A stretch of 64,000 bases of DNA, taken from assembly GCF_042477335.2 (NCBI RefSeq), contig NC_091245.1, positions 110,394,501-110,458,500 of the forward strand, read 5' to 3'. Under the pieces are notes generated by a model. It was not told the DNA's origin, made no database searches, and saw only the letters and a program-made list of their open reading frames with translations. Numbering within the stretch: position 1 is the first letter of the stretch; each line of letters opens with the position of its first letter. The position numbers and the translations under genes were made by a program. Positions 10,669 through 22,881 of the stretch are shown piece after piece. The DNA comes from Ovis canadensis. Lineage: Eukaryota > Chordata > Mammalia > Artiodactyla > Bovidae.

Positions 10669-13277
10669 GTGCCAAACACAACTGCAGGTTTATTGAGTTC
10701 AGTAGTGAAGAAAATAGTCTCTACTTTCATGAACCTTATATACTAATTAAGGAGACAGATAATCAAATAAAGTATTAATAATGTCATGTCTATAAGCCCA
10801 TAGTAACCATAATAAAGTAGAATATTAGGGGTACTATTAATAATCACATTTTTATAAGAATTCACAAAATCATTACTAACCACATGCTAAATTCTCTAAT
10901 GACTTTTGGCTATAGATTAGAAAAATCAAAACTTTTAGTTTGTATGGTGATGTAATCATCATAAAATTACATTTTGCATTTTCTGGAACATCCTCAGTTT
11001 CCAATAGTATGCTTCTTTATCAGGCCACAGAGCAGCTTTGAGTGTAGCTAGAGAAGAGAATAAGGCTTTCAGACACACATATCGATATAGAGATTTGGTA
11101 GGAAACTCCAGCAGCAGCAAAAGTAAATCTAGTAGAAATTGGCCACCACAGAATGAAAGGACTGGTGAAAAATTCAGCACTAGAACATTTTGTAAGTATG
11201 AAGGAGGCCCAGTAGGTGAACTGTGGGCTCTCTCTTGGGAATCTGGTTCTTGAAATCTTTTCAATCAGATTCCTAAAACATCAATCTGTTAGAGATATTG
11301 AAAAGAAGAAGAGATTCTGAATGAACAACTGTCTCCCTATTCAGTTTTCTCAGTTGAATTACAAAAAAAGTTGATTTTCTTAGAATTGGAACTTTAAGGT
11401 TAGTAGATTTGGAGAAAGAAGCTGAAATTCTTCAAGGAAAAAACTCAAAGATAATGACATACATTGCTTAGCTTTTGGATTTAGGGGTTTAAGATGGATG
11501 CATAAAAATGTGAAGACAATAAGATATTGATAATTGTATGGAAATGGAGGCCTAGAAACTGATATTCCCATGACATTCAAGAGAAATTATAACAGAAATA
11601 ATAATTAATAACATAAAAGGTCATATTCTTAAAGACCAATTATTAGAGTTTAAAACATGTAAGTAGAATAATTACTATATGTTGATAGTCCTAGAATGGG
11701 AGAAAATCAATGATATAAATTCATGGTAAAATTTTATGAGAAAAGTTGTTAACTGAGTCATTCCTGTGAACTTTAATGTCTTTGCATGACACAACTAAGG
11801 TTGAAGGTATCAAAGTATGTGCCAAAGAAAATAATTTTTAGGTAACAGCAATGTAAGGAAAAGGAGAATACTAATAAAACATTTTCCCTGGAACTTTTCT
11901 CAGCCTAGAAACACAAGAGAAGTGGAAGAGTTGGCAACTTTCATCTGAAAATGGTATTGTTTTTATAAAAGAGATTCACATAAGTTAAGCAAGAAGGTAA
12001 ATAGACATATAGACACAGAGAAGACTATTTGCCAAGGGAAAAATGCCAGTGGGTATTCATAGGAAAGAATAGGAAGGAACGGTATTAGTTGGGATTAGTA
12101 GGAACAAGGCTATATTAGGAAAGTCTTGGGGACATTCACAGAAGAAGGTAAGAAACAGGACTGACTTCAAATTCATAGAAATGTTAGGCTATCCCAACAC
12201 CCAAAGGGAAAGAATCGGAAGGGAAAGAATCATAAAGGAAAGAATTACACTTTTAAATAAAGGACGTGGATTTAAGAGTTTAATGCACAGGAATAAAATA
12301 ATAAGAGAGTGGAAGATCCTTCTTGCTCTACCTTCCACCTCAAAAATACATGGACAGTGAAGAAACTGGCTCCTGATGAAAAATCTGTATGAGTTTTCAG
12401 ATGTTTCCCAGCAGACTCTCCAGGAGATAGATGCTCGTTCCACTCCTGATTTGTGCACAGCCAGGTCATCAGTCTCTGAAGGGAGTTGCAGTAAAAGACC
12501 CAGAGTCCGCTGGTCATTCATGCTTTCTGAACAATTACATTCACCCCGGCATTTTCATTCCTAAGTTGCTTTAGCTGAAGTCTTGGACCAAAGTACCAAA
12601 GTCATCCTCAGGTATCTCTACTGAGACCTCCTTATGGGAGGAGAAGGAAAACCCTTTGAGATACTTTTCTCCTCTCTGACTTAGCTCACTCTGTGACTTC
12701 CCTTCTATTTCAATGTCTATAAAATGGTACAGCCTTTTGTTCAGAGCCCGTTCAACACTGCAATGACCTCCAAGTCTGTGTTGATACCCCTGATGCTTAA
12801 CTGGTGCTCAGTTTTGTAGGAGATATGAAACGGGGCTGGGATGGGGGGAATTGGTCCTTTCTCCAGTCACACTATCAAGGTAAGTGATTCAAAGCTTCAA
12901 TTTTACTCTCACTTGTTTCCGTTGTTGCTTTAACCCACTGTTTTGACACCTGGCAATTCAACGCTCTTAGATCAGCTGAACTCAGGAAGAGATTAAGGAA
13001 AGGAGCAAAGAAGAGTTACATGAGCTCCATTTACAAATTAGTGGAGAAATGACTACTGCCAATTCCTTAGAACTGCGACATTTTGGACCTCTAAAGTAGT
13101 CACAGCTACTGGCTTCTTGGGTTTCTAGCATCTCTATTTATTTCCTCTAAGTGATTAGTAGTAATCCTTTCAATAGAATCCAGGTGCTTATATTTTAGCA
13201 AAATCAATATTGTACTCTACAGAGCTTCATAAGAAATTTATCTGTTGGAGACTGGGAGAAGAGAAATGAGCTGACCC
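10669..13277. other. Unique intergenic DNA, no gene seen
   Basis: Small frames on both strands (for example near 10959-11264 and 12189-12521) carry no recognisable domain and overlap each other, so I do not call them genes. A short GGGAAAGAATC-type unit repeats three times at about 12207-12246. Confidence 0.5.
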
Positions 13278-13288
13278 AATCCCATTGG

Positions 13289-13501
13289 ATTCCCTGGTGG
13301 CTCAGAGGTTAAAGTGTCTGCCTGCAATGCAAGAGACCTGGGTTCGATCCCTGGGTTGGGAAGATCCCCTGGAGAAGGAAATGGCAACCCACTCCAGTAC
13401 TCTTGCCTGGAGAATCCCATGGACAGAGGAGCCTGGTGGGCTACAGTCCATGGGGTCACAAAGAGTCATTCACGACTGAGCAACTTCACTTTCACTTTCA
13501 G
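13289..13501 (+). mobile_element. Bov-tA SINE with target-site duplication
   Basis: A complete Bov-tA flanked by AATCCCATTGG (13278-13288) and AACCCCATTGG (13502-13512), which differ at one base. The head reads TTCCCTGGTGGCTCAGAGG and the tail TTCACTTTCACTTTCAG. Confidence 0.95.
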
Positions 13502-13512
13502 AACCCCATTGG

Positions 13513-14696
13513 AGAAAGGAAGACGTGCATTAAAAAACTGATCTGGATTTAGAGACTAGTCAATTTGAGTCAGTACTCTGGGATATGATTTTCAGGAATA
13601 GGCTACTGATACTACTTTATCTCTCTTTATTCATGTTCTCATTTGGTTTATATTCATTTCATTGGGAACAGAAACCAGTATGTAAAATGACTTACTTTTG
13701 GACCAGAGTTAATTTAGAGAAACTCTGAAGGTGTGAAAGCAGAGAAACATAGTATTTAGGGAAAAGGTGTTAATTATTCAACCCATCACGCCTCAGATAA
13801 AACATAACATTATCACTGGTTTTAAATCTATCACCTCCCTTCTGATCCTAATTCCATTCATGCAGTCTCAAATATGTTCCCAAATATTGGTATTTAAGTT
13901 AACAGAAGAAGCCCTAGCTAAGTGTCTTTTCTTTCTACTTGGGAATAAATTTACTTTCTCATTAACATTGGACCAATCTCATCTTGGACCCGTGTGCATT
14001 TTCCTCTTACCTCTGGCAGAAACAATGAGGTCCCTTCCCTGTCCAGCATTTAAGCAGTTCAAGTCCCTTCAGTACCTCAGATAGGATTGTTATACCTGTC
14101 TAAAATCTTCTTGGGGATATTTCTCTACCAAAATATTCCCCCTGATGACTGAAGAAAAATAGCAGTTCTATTTCCCCATGGGTTAATTAGTAGAACCCTT
14201 CTCCTCTGGTCTTTTCTCATTAGTTCTCCTTTCTGTTAAGAACTCTAAGAGTCTTCCTTAACTATGACCACTTTTGATAGATATGCTCAGAATCAATACA
14301 CATAAATACCATTATTCTGAAGAATTGCTTTCAACAGAATCAGGGTTTGTTTTTTTTTGTAGTGTGTTTTGTTGTCATTTTGTTTTTAACTATTCTCTGA
14401 TTTTTCAAGGCCTGTTGAATTTCCCTGAGGAAGATACAATATCATTTGCAATAGCATTGTTAATTATAGCACACTATGCCATGATAAACTTGTTTACTTT
14501 GCTGAAGATACTTCTCTACCACAAGCTCTAAATATAGACCACTACCTTTCAGTTTGAGCCCACATATACAGGATTAGTTCCAGTGGTTCCAGTGAAGATT
14601 TTAGCATAATGTGGGGATACCAATCATCTCTATATGGCAAAGAAAATCACACAATCTTAACTCTTCCCTGTATCCATGCCCTTTGCAAGCTAATTT
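13513..14696. other. Unique intergenic DNA, no gene seen
   Basis: Frames at 13767-14084 and 14274-14531 show no known motif and no coding-like context. No repeat was recognised. Confidence 0.45.
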
Positions 14697-14905
14697 GGCA
14701 GCTCTTTCTAGTGCAGTGGTAAACAATCTGCTTGCCAGTGCAAGACAGGCAAGAGATGCAGGTTTGATTCTGAGTCATGAATATCCCCTGGAGACAGGAA
14801 TGGCTATCCACTCCAGGATTCTTGTCTGGAGAATTCCATGGAGAGAGGAGTCTGGTGGGCTACAGTCCACAGGGTCACAAAGAGTTGGACATGACTGAGC
14901 ATTCA
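14697..14905 (+). mobile_element. Bov-tA SINE, diverged
   Basis: The head is degraded (GCAGCTCTTTCTAGTGCAG), but the body (ATCCACTCCAGGATTCTTG, GGTGGGCTACAGTCCACAGG) and the end (GGACATGACTGAGCATTC) are clear. Confidence 0.85.
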
Positions 14906-15124
14906 TACACTTACTCACTCTACCAAGAAGTGAAATTTCTTTCCCTCCTCTAAGTGCCCCTTTTGTTGACTATGAGGGCTACTCCATTTCTTCCAAGGGA
15001 CTTTTGCCCACAGTAGTATATATGATGGTTATCTAATTAAATTCTCCCATTCCCATCCATTTTAGTTCTCTGATTCTTAAAATGTCAGTATTCACTCTTG
15101 CCATCTCCTGTTTGGCCACATCAA

Positions 15125-16622
15125 ATTAAACTTGATTTATGGACCTAACATTCCAGGTTTGTATGCAAAATTGTTCTTTACAGTATCAGACTTAATTTTG
15201 ACCACCAGACAAATCCACAAACGGGCATCGTTTCCACTTTGGCTCAGCCTCTTCACTCTAGAGCTTTTTCTCAACTCTTCCCCAGTAGCATGTTGGACAT
15301 CTACTGACCTGGGAAGCTCATCTTTTGGCCTTTTCATACTGTTCATGGGGTTCTCAAGGCAAGAGTGCCAAAGTGGTTTGTCATTCCCTTCTCCAGTGGA
15401 TCAAATTTTGTCGGAATTCTCCACCATGACCCAACCATCTTGGGTGGCCCTGCACAGCATGGCCCATAGATTTACTGAGTTAGACAAGGCTGTGATCCAC
15501 GTGATCATTTCAGTTAGTTTCCTGTGATTGTGGTTTTCATTCTGTCTGCCATCTTATAGATGAGAATAAGAGGATTGTACAGGCTTCCTGATGGGAGGGA
15601 CTGGCTGTTGGGAAAACTGGGTCATGCTCTGGTGTACAGGGTCTGCTCAGTAAATCCAATTTTCTGCTGATGGGTAGGTATGTACTCCCGCCCTGTATTT
15701 TGACCTGGGGCTGCCCAGTCCTGGAGTCTGCAGTCTCTGTGGTAGAGCTATAGTCTCTATAAGGGCTTCCCTGTTAGCTCAAATGGAAAAGAATCTGAAT
15801 ACAATGTGGGAGACCTGGGTTCAATCCATGGGTCAGGAAGATGTCCTGGAGAAGGGCATTGCAACCCACTCCAGTATTCTTGTCGGGAGAATCCCATGAA
15901 CAGAGAAGTCTGACCAGCTACAGTCCATGAGATCATGGAGTCAGACATGACTGAGCAATTAACACTTTCACAGTCTCTATGGTAGGGCTAATGACAACCT
16001 TCTCCTAGAGGACTTATGCCAATATGCCACATCTCTAAAGACTGCTGCTGCCAGTGCCCCGACCCTGCAGCAGGCCACTGTAGAGACCTATGCCTCTGGC
16101 GGAGACTCACAAACACTCACAGGCAAGTCTGGCTCAGTTTCTTGTGGGTTCACTTCTCCTCTCCCCTGGGTTCCTGGTGCACATAAGAGTGGGTTTGTGC
16201 CCTCCAAAAGTCTCTGTTTCCCCAGTCCTATAGAAGTTCTGTAATCAAATCCCACTGACCTTCAAAGTCAGATTTCCTGGGGATTCCCAGTCCCTTTAAG
16301 AGATCCCCAGGTTGGGAAGTCTGTTGTAGGGCCTAGAACCTTTGCAGCAGTGTGAGAACTTCTTTTGTATAATTGTTCTTCAGTTTCTAGGTGACCCACC
16401 CAGTGGCTTTATGGAAGGACTAATGGCAACCTTCTCCAAGAGGACTTATACCTCACAGAACTGCTGCTGCCAGAGCCTGTGTCGCCACAGCAGGCCACTG
16501 TTGACCCATGCCTCTGAAGGAGACCCTCAAACCCTCACAGGCAGATCTGGCTCAGTCTTTTGTGGGGTCTCTTTTCCTCTCCCTGGGTCACAAAGAATCG
16601 GACACTCCTGAGCAACTGAACA
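15125..16622 (-). mobile_element. BovB 5' region, rearranged, joined to a BovB 3' end
   Basis: From 15130 to about 15545 the minus strand matches the start of the near full-length BovB at 33.2-33.65 kb (5' UTR into the endonuclease start). Upstream of that, to about 16585, lie two diverged tandem units about 420 bp apart. Each holds GGACTTATRCC, GCAGGCCACTG and CTGGCTCAGT on the plus strand; I take them as 5' UTR monomers, though a ruminant L1 5' UTR is possible. The last 37 bases (GGTCACAAAGAATCGGACAC, ending GAGCAACTGAAC) are a BovB 3' terminus in the opposite, plus sense. A Bov-tA sits inside. Confidence 0.6.
15761..15971 (+). mobile_element. Bov-tA SINE inside the BovB 5' region
   Basis: It is flanked by AGTCTCTAT at 15752-15760 and 15972-15980. 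The head GGGCTTCCCTGTTAGCTC, body and end GACTGAGCAATTAACACTTT are intact. Confidence 0.92.
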
Positions 16623-17055
16623 AGTCCCCCTTTTAAATTGATTTGGCTGTAGGATGCAACAGAAGAATTTATGTGCCAGTAATGAGATGAGTCTCTAGAA
16701 GCCCATGTACTCAGCCTCTATATTAACACCCCAGCTAGCCATTATATACACAATAGGGGCTAGCCTGCTGCAAGATGAAAGACATGGGAGAGAGTATAAC
16801 TGTCTTAGCCAGACAGAGCATTGTCCTAGTTCAGTCGGTTCTAACCAAACAGTTGCTGACTCTTAATGCATGAGTGAACCAGGACTAGAAGAACTAGCTA
16901 TTTGACTACAGTGAAAATTAACCCATAGATTAAGAGACAGAGAGATAGTTTATGTTTCAAGCTCTAATTCTGGGGGCAGTCTGTTTTATAACAGAAAAGC
17001 ATTACTGTGTTCCCATAATTCATCTTTTCCACCTCCACATTTGCTGCACTCCAAC
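16623..17055. other. Unique intergenic DNA, no gene seen
   Basis: No reading frame of interest or recognisable repeat was found. Confidence 0.4.
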
Positions 17056-17065
17056 TTGCATTCAT

Positions 17066-17286
17066 GGGCTTCCTAGCTGGCTCAGAAGTAAAGACTCACC
17101 TGCCAATGGGGGAGACACAGGAGACAGGAGTTTGATCCCTGGGTCAGGAAGATCCCCTGGAGGAGAAAATGGCAACCCACTCCAGTATTCTTGCCTGGAT
17201 AATCCCATGGACAGAGGAGTCTGGCAGGCTATAGCATATGGAGTTGCAGAGCTGAACACGACTAAGCGACGGAGCGTGCACACAAT
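17066..17286 (+). mobile_element. Bov-tA SINE with exact target-site duplication
   Basis: TTGCATTCAT flanks it at 17056-17065 and 17287-17296. Head GGGCTTCCTAGCTGGCTCAG; end CACGACTAAGCGACGGAGCG. Confidence 0.95.
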
Positions 17287-17479
17287 TTGCATTCATACAG
17301 CAGCAGGGATGTTATTCTAAGAATCTAATAGCTTACTTCAATGTCTTCAGTGTCTTCAGCTGGAACAAATTCCAGTATCTCATAATATGCGCTGCAAGTT
17401 GGCATATTTTGCTACTAATCTTCATCTCATGACTCTTACTGTGTTCCATTTGCGTGTGTGCATTTGGTTCCTTTAAAAT

Positions 17480-18850
17480 GGTTTTCTTAGAAACCCAGCT
17501 ATTTCTAACCTCAGGATATTTGCACAATTGTTTTATCTTATAAATTTCCCTGGCTGATTCCTTCTCAGTATTCAACTATCAGTTTAAATGCTACTTCATC
17601 AAAAAAGCATTCTCTGTCACTACTTCTAGATATATTAATTCTTTTGACATATTGCTAAATTGCTCTAGAAAAGATTATACTATTTTAACATCATGTCAGT
17701 ACTGTCAGAGAGTGTATATTTATTTTCATCATATTAAAATTGCCATCATTTTTAAAAGCAACACTTGTTTTTTAATAAAATGTGATACTTTATTATAAAT
17801 AAATTAGAAAACTAGAAGCAAATACAAAGTTAAAAATAGAAACGGCTTATTAAATACTCATCCAAAGACAGCAAAAATTAAAGACCTAATTTCATCAATT
17901 TTTCAAACTTATCACAATCCATTAGGGAGTGGTGAAATCAGTTCTAAAAATGATTTTAAAGAAATAGAATGGGGAAAGGAAGTAAAGAAAAGATAAGAAG
18001 TAGCATATGGATTAAGCATAAGTATTCTTCTGTAAAAATACTGTTTTAGCTATAAATATGGATGTGAACATACATTTATGTAGATATATGTATCCTATAT
18101 TATGTTTAAAATATATTGTGACTCACCCTTAACTAAGTATTTTAATGATTCCACTTGCTCCTTATTACCTTATTTCTCTGTTTTCAGTAGTAGTAAAACT
18201 CCATGAAAGAATTATCTGTAATTGAAATTTCCAATTTTTCTTTGATTCTTTTCTATCCAACTACTCAAGTCAGGCTTTTACTTTCACCATCTCATGCATA
18301 CTTCTCTTATTTATTTAACAATGATCTCCAAGTGTTTAAGTTCAAACTCAACCTTCAGTCTTTACCTTACTTGACTATTTTGCAGAATTTAACAATCACT
18401 TCTTTCTTGATGTATTCTGTTCACTTGACTTTCAGAATGCTTTATCTTTATTCTTCTGTCTTATTGATCATGACTTCTGAGTCAGGTTTTCACTAGCTTT
18501 TACTGCTACCTAGATTATTCATTATTTTCTCTCCTCATAGTCCCATGAATCACAATTTTATTCAAATTTTTATTCAAATGTAACCTTATAAGAGGTGCCA
18601 ATTATGATCTCCCTACCCACACCAAATCCTATTATCTTGCAATAGCTTTATTTTTCTGTTTCATAAAGACCAGATGATTTTATTCTATTTTGGATTTTTT
18701 TCTTATTTTTAATATTTTTTTGATAACTTCCCTCATCATAGTGCAAGTTGCTAAATGGCAGGGAACTTTTTTAGTCTCATCACAAGCACTGAAAATAGTG
18801 CTTGGCATAGTAGCCTTAGTAAACATTTGCTGTATGAATAACAAAATGGG
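17480..18850 (+). mobile_element. L2-like LINE remains
   Basis: CAGTTTAAATGCTACTTCAT near 17580, TCAAATGTAACCTTATAAGA near 18575, and AATAGTGCTTGGCATAGTAG with a final AAACATTTGCTGTATGAATA near 18800-18840 follow the L2 3'-end order. The stretch between is AT-rich and too diverged to join with confidence. Confidence 0.5.
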
Positions 18851-19078
18851 TCATGTTGTTATTTCTTTAGTTGGTTAATATCTTTTAAACTCAACAAGGT
18901 TTTAGAAATGTTTGATAGAATCAAAACTTATTATTTGTATTTTGCACTAAGGAATTTGTGTATATTTAGTATTTTATGCAGTTGCATTATTTAAGATAAT
19001 TTGACCTATTAGAATAATAAATCTACCTTGCAATTATAATTTTAGATTTCTAACTGAGCAATTAATTCATACATTTAA

Positions 19079-19352
19079 ATTTATTTATTTATTTACTTTT
19101 GGCTTTGCTGGGTCTTCATTGCAGTGTGGGCTTTCTCTAGTTGCAGAGCACAGGGTCTAGGCATGTGAGCTTCAGTGCTTGTGGCATATGGGCTTGAGTT
19201 GTGGTTCCTAGGCCCTAGAACGTAGGCTTGATAGTGGTGGTATACAGGCTTAGTTGCTCCACAGCATGTGGGGTTCTCCCAGACCAGAGATTAAATCTGT
19301 GTCTCCTGCATTAGCAGGCAGATTCTTTACCACTGAGCCCCCAGGGAAGCCT
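19079..19352 (-). mobile_element. CHR-type tRNA-Glu SINE
   Basis: The antisense element has an ATTTATTTATTTA tail at the left, TTGCTGGGTCTTCATTGCAG, TTAGTTGCTCCACAGCATGT, and the reversed tRNA head GAGCCCCCAGGGAAGCC at the right. Confidence 0.82.
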
Positions 19353-19611
19353 TTACTTTTTAAAAAAATTTATAGTTTATAAAATGCACACAGTAAATCA
19401 AGATTTTGCACTTTATTATTTAAAATTTAAATCTTACTATATTTGTCACAGCATTAAAACACTTAAAAGTATTTAGGATAGCCATATTTATAACTTACTT
19501 TTTACTTTTGGAGAGTTTTTTTAAGATTATAAAGATTGTTTTTTAAAACTTGTGGAGTCTTTGTTTATTGAGTCAGAAAATCGAGGTACTTAAAAGCAAA
19601 ATAGTATATAT

Positions 19612-19955
19612 CATGTGCTGTGCTGTGCTTAGTCATGTCCGACTCTTTATGACCGCGTGAACTAAATAGCCCACCAGGCTTCTCTGTCCATGGAGATTCT
19701 CCAGGGAAGAATATTAGAGTGGGTTGCCATGCCCTCCTCCAGGGGAGCTTCCCAACTCAGGGATTGAATCCAGGTGTCCTGCATTTCAGGCGGACTCTTT
19801 ACTGCCTGAGCCACCAGGGAGGCCCAAGAATTCTGGAAGGAGTAACCTATCCATTCTCCAGGGAAACTCCCTGACCTGGGAGTCAAACTCCCTGACCCAG
19901 GGGTCTCCTGCTTGCAAGCAAATTTTTTACTAGCTGAATTACCAGAGAAACCCAG
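19612..19955 (-). mobile_element. Bov-tA SINE, long form with repeated head
   Basis: A (TGTGC) tail and GCTTAGTCATGTCCGACTC open the antisense element. The tRNA-like part is followed by a second partial copy (CTGGAAGGAGTAACCTATCC to GCTGAATTACCAGAGAAACC). The copy at 63242-63579 has the same build, so this is a subfamily rather than a chance event. Confidence 0.82.
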
Positions 19956-20635
19956 TGTATACCATATTTAAATGTAATTTTAAGTGATTTAATTGTCAAG
20001 TTTATAAACCAGACCAAATATTTGTAAAACACCTTTAATAGTGAATAATAAAATCTGTTAGATCTATAAATGGAATACTAAGCTTTTAAACCAGGAGTTC
20101 AAAGGTAAAAAGGCTAGATTTCTAAACAGTAACCTCAAATAAGTTCATTTTAATTTTACAACCAAGAAAAGTCTATATACTTTTCTTTACTCCCCCAAAT
20201 TTTCTAATGGGTATCAAAAAACTCACATTAATAGAGGAGATAATTTTCATTTACTGGAGTGAGAGGGGATATAGGATAGCACTGGTTCCCTGAGGCATGA
20301 GAGGAAACGGGGCCTGGAGCTGATCCAAAGTTGAGAGCTAGCACCGTCTTCCACCCTAACACTCCCAAGTGCATTTAAGAATTTATCTCCCTGATCAAAG
20401 CTGACTGAACTTTTTTTTGATGTTCCATACTACTGCTATTTCTATTTTTTGTCACCTCTCTTCTCTCACCTGTGGTTGTCTTCCTGCTATTTGTGATACC
20501 ACTGAGATGATTGGTTTGCTTTCAACAGGAGCTGGAAAAAATTTTTTTCAGAGACAATTTACCCTTAAAATCACTAGAGCACTTTTATAGGAGGAAAGCA
20601 TGGATTCTTAGCCCAGAAGATAAAATGTGTGTGAA
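19956..20635. other. Unique intergenic DNA, no gene seen
   Basis: No gene or recognisable repeat was found. Confidence 0.4.
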
Positions 20636-21432
20636 TTCCAGTGAGAATGGCAATCATTAAAAAATCCACAAATAATAAATGCTGGAGAAGATGTGGAGAA
20701 AAAGGAACCATCCTGAGCTGCTGGTGGGAATATAACTTGATATAGCCACTATGAAGACAGTATGGAGATTACTCAGAAAACTGTGAGTGGAACTACCACA
20801 TGAGCCAGCATATCCCACTACTTGGCATATACCTTGAAGAAACCAAAATTGAAAAAGGCACAAGTACACAAATGTTGATTGCAGCACTAGTTACAATAGT
20901 GAGAATGAGAAGCAACCTAGATGCCCAACATCAGATAAATGGATAAGGAAACAGTGGTACATATATTGAATGGAATATTACTCAGCCATTAAAAGGAGCA
21001 CATTTTTTGAGTCAGTCCTCATGAGGTGAATGAACCTAGAGCCTATTATACAGAGTGAAGTAAGTCAGAAAGAGAAAAGCAAATATTGTTATTAATGCGT
21101 ATATAGAGAATCTAGAAAGATGGTACCAGTGAACCTAATTATAGGTCAATAATGGAGGCACAGACATAGAAACCAGACTTATGGACACAGGTGGGGGAGA
21201 GGAAAGAGAGGGTGGGGCGAATGGAGAGAGTAACATGGAAGCATATACGCTACCATGTGTAAAATAGGTAACCAATGGGGCTCTATACCAACCAAGAGAG
21301 GTGGGAAGGTATGGGAGGGAGGTTGAAGAGGGAGAGGAAACAGGTATACTTATGGCTGACTCATGTTGATCTAGACAGAGGTCAATGCAATATTGTGAAG
21401 CCGTTTTCCTTCAATTAAAATTAAAAAGTTTG
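20636..21432 (+). mobile_element. L1 (ruminant type), 3' end
   Basis: Sense-strand L1 ORF2 end and 3' UTR: TGGCAATCATTAAAAAATCC, GTGGAACTACCACATGAGCC, GGAATATTACTCAGCCATTA, then the ruminant 3' UTR (GAGGCACAGACATAGAAACC) and the end CTTCAATTAAAATTAAAAAG. The ORF2 part is degraded. Confidence 0.85.
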
Positions 21433-21451
21433 AGGCGGGGAAGGAAAAAAA

Positions 21452-21475
21452 ATGTGTGTGTGTGTGTGTGTGTGT
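21452..21475. repeat. (TG)n microsatellite
   Basis: A pure TG run follows the A-rich tail of the L1 3' end. Confidence 0.9.
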
Positions 21476-21866
21476 TTTCTTTATGCTGAGTGTAAGTTAT
21501 AAGGCAGAAAATAAGAAAGAGAGAAATATTCCAGAGCAGAAAGGCAATAAGAAGAGGGACACTGAGGTGTGAGATGGGCCCAGCATTTTAGTATAACATA
21601 ACATAGAACATTATTTATATAGTGATAGTGATTTTTTTAGATTAGCACATCAGATATAATTATATATATTTACGTAATTTATGGGAGTTTTTGATCCAAA
21701 GCCTATATGTTCTGTCTATTTAACCTTCAAGCTTTCAAGAGTACTTGGTAGAGAATTTTCTGAACAATATAAAACAGAACCCAAAAGAGTTAATAAAAAC
21801 AGCAGGACACAAGCATCACAAGGTCAAAGGCTATATGGACTGCACAATCATTGTTATCTATCATTA

Positions 21867-22082
21867 GACAACTTCCCTGGTGGCTCAGATGGTAAAGCGT
21901 CTGCCTACAATGTGGGAGACCTGGGTTCAATCCCTGGGTTGGGAAGATTCCCTGGAGAAGGAAATGGTAACCCATTCCAGTACCCTTGCCTGGAAATCCC
22001 ATGGACGGAGGAGCTTGGTGCAGGCTGCTGTCCATGGGGTCATAAAGAGTCAGGCACGACTGAGTGACTTCACTTTCACATA
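21867..22082 (+). mobile_element. Bov-tA SINE
   Basis: Head ACTTCCCTGGTGGCTCAGAT, B-box region GGGTTCAATCCCTGG, body and the end GACTGAGTGACTTCACTTTC are clear. The next 470 bases up to 22555 are AT-rich with nothing recognised. Confidence 0.92.
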
Positions 22083-22554
22083 GAGGTATAAATGTCTCTT
22101 AGATGAATGTTAGGAAGCCAGGTTTCTCCTTCTGTCTTAAACTACTTCACTGCTGCACATCTTGTTAATCTTTTTTAAATAAAATAATAATAATAATGAT
22201 ATAAGAGTACTATGAATATAAAATGGAAGATTGGGTAAGGGAAAATTTTAGATTTGCAAGAAATAAATATGATTATTATTTAGTTCAGTATCTCCATTGA
22301 TTTGGTGTTTTAAAGTGTACAAAGTACTCCATCATAATCTATAAATATTATAAAAATAGGCAAATCACTGATAACTTCCTTTATTAGATTAAGCAATAGT
22401 TCTTACATTAGAAAAGTGGAAATCATATCCAAACTACTACATAAAAATAAATTATTCCCAGTAGTTTTAAAAACTGATTTGTTAGCATTTTAAACTTATG
22501 AATAGAGATGCTTGAACAGATAGAGTGAATTCTCATTGGCTTCCAGAGACATTT

Positions 22555-22881
22555 TTAAAAAGATTTACTTATTTGTTTGCTTATTTGGGGGCTGTGGTAG
22601 GTCTTAGTTGCTGCACAGGGATTTCTCTAGTTGCAGGGGTGGGCTACTCTTGTAGCGTATGGGCTTCTCATTGTGGTGGCTTCTCTTGTTGCGGAGCACA
22701 GGTTCTAGGGCTTGCAGGCTCAGTAGCTGTGGCTCACGGGCTCTAGAGTACAGTCTCAGTAGCTGTGGTACACAGGCTTAGTTGCTCCATGGTGTGTGGG
22801 ATCTCCCTGGACCAGGGGTTGAATCGGTGTCCCTCGCATTGCAAGGTGGATTCTTAACAATTGGACCACCAGTGAAGCCCC
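22555..22881 (-). mobile_element. CHR-type tRNA-Glu SINE that ends an OR gene
   Basis: The antisense element has an ATTTACTTATTTG tail at the left, GTCTTAGTTGCTGCACAGGG and CGGGCTCTAGAGTACAGTC in the middle, and the tRNA-like head (minus strand GGGGCTTCACTGGTGGTCC) at the right. The head is in frame with the OR gene and supplies its last 33 codons and its stop. Clear target duplications were not found. Confidence 0.85.

Noticed and set aside
10959-12521. Small frames with Leu-rich or Ser-rich stretches
   Set aside because: They overlap on both strands and have no family motif or splice context.
13289-13360. tRNA-like sequence with A and B boxes
   Set aside because: It is the head of a Bov-tA SINE and does not fold as a full tRNA with an acceptor stem. 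The same applies to all similar sites in the window.
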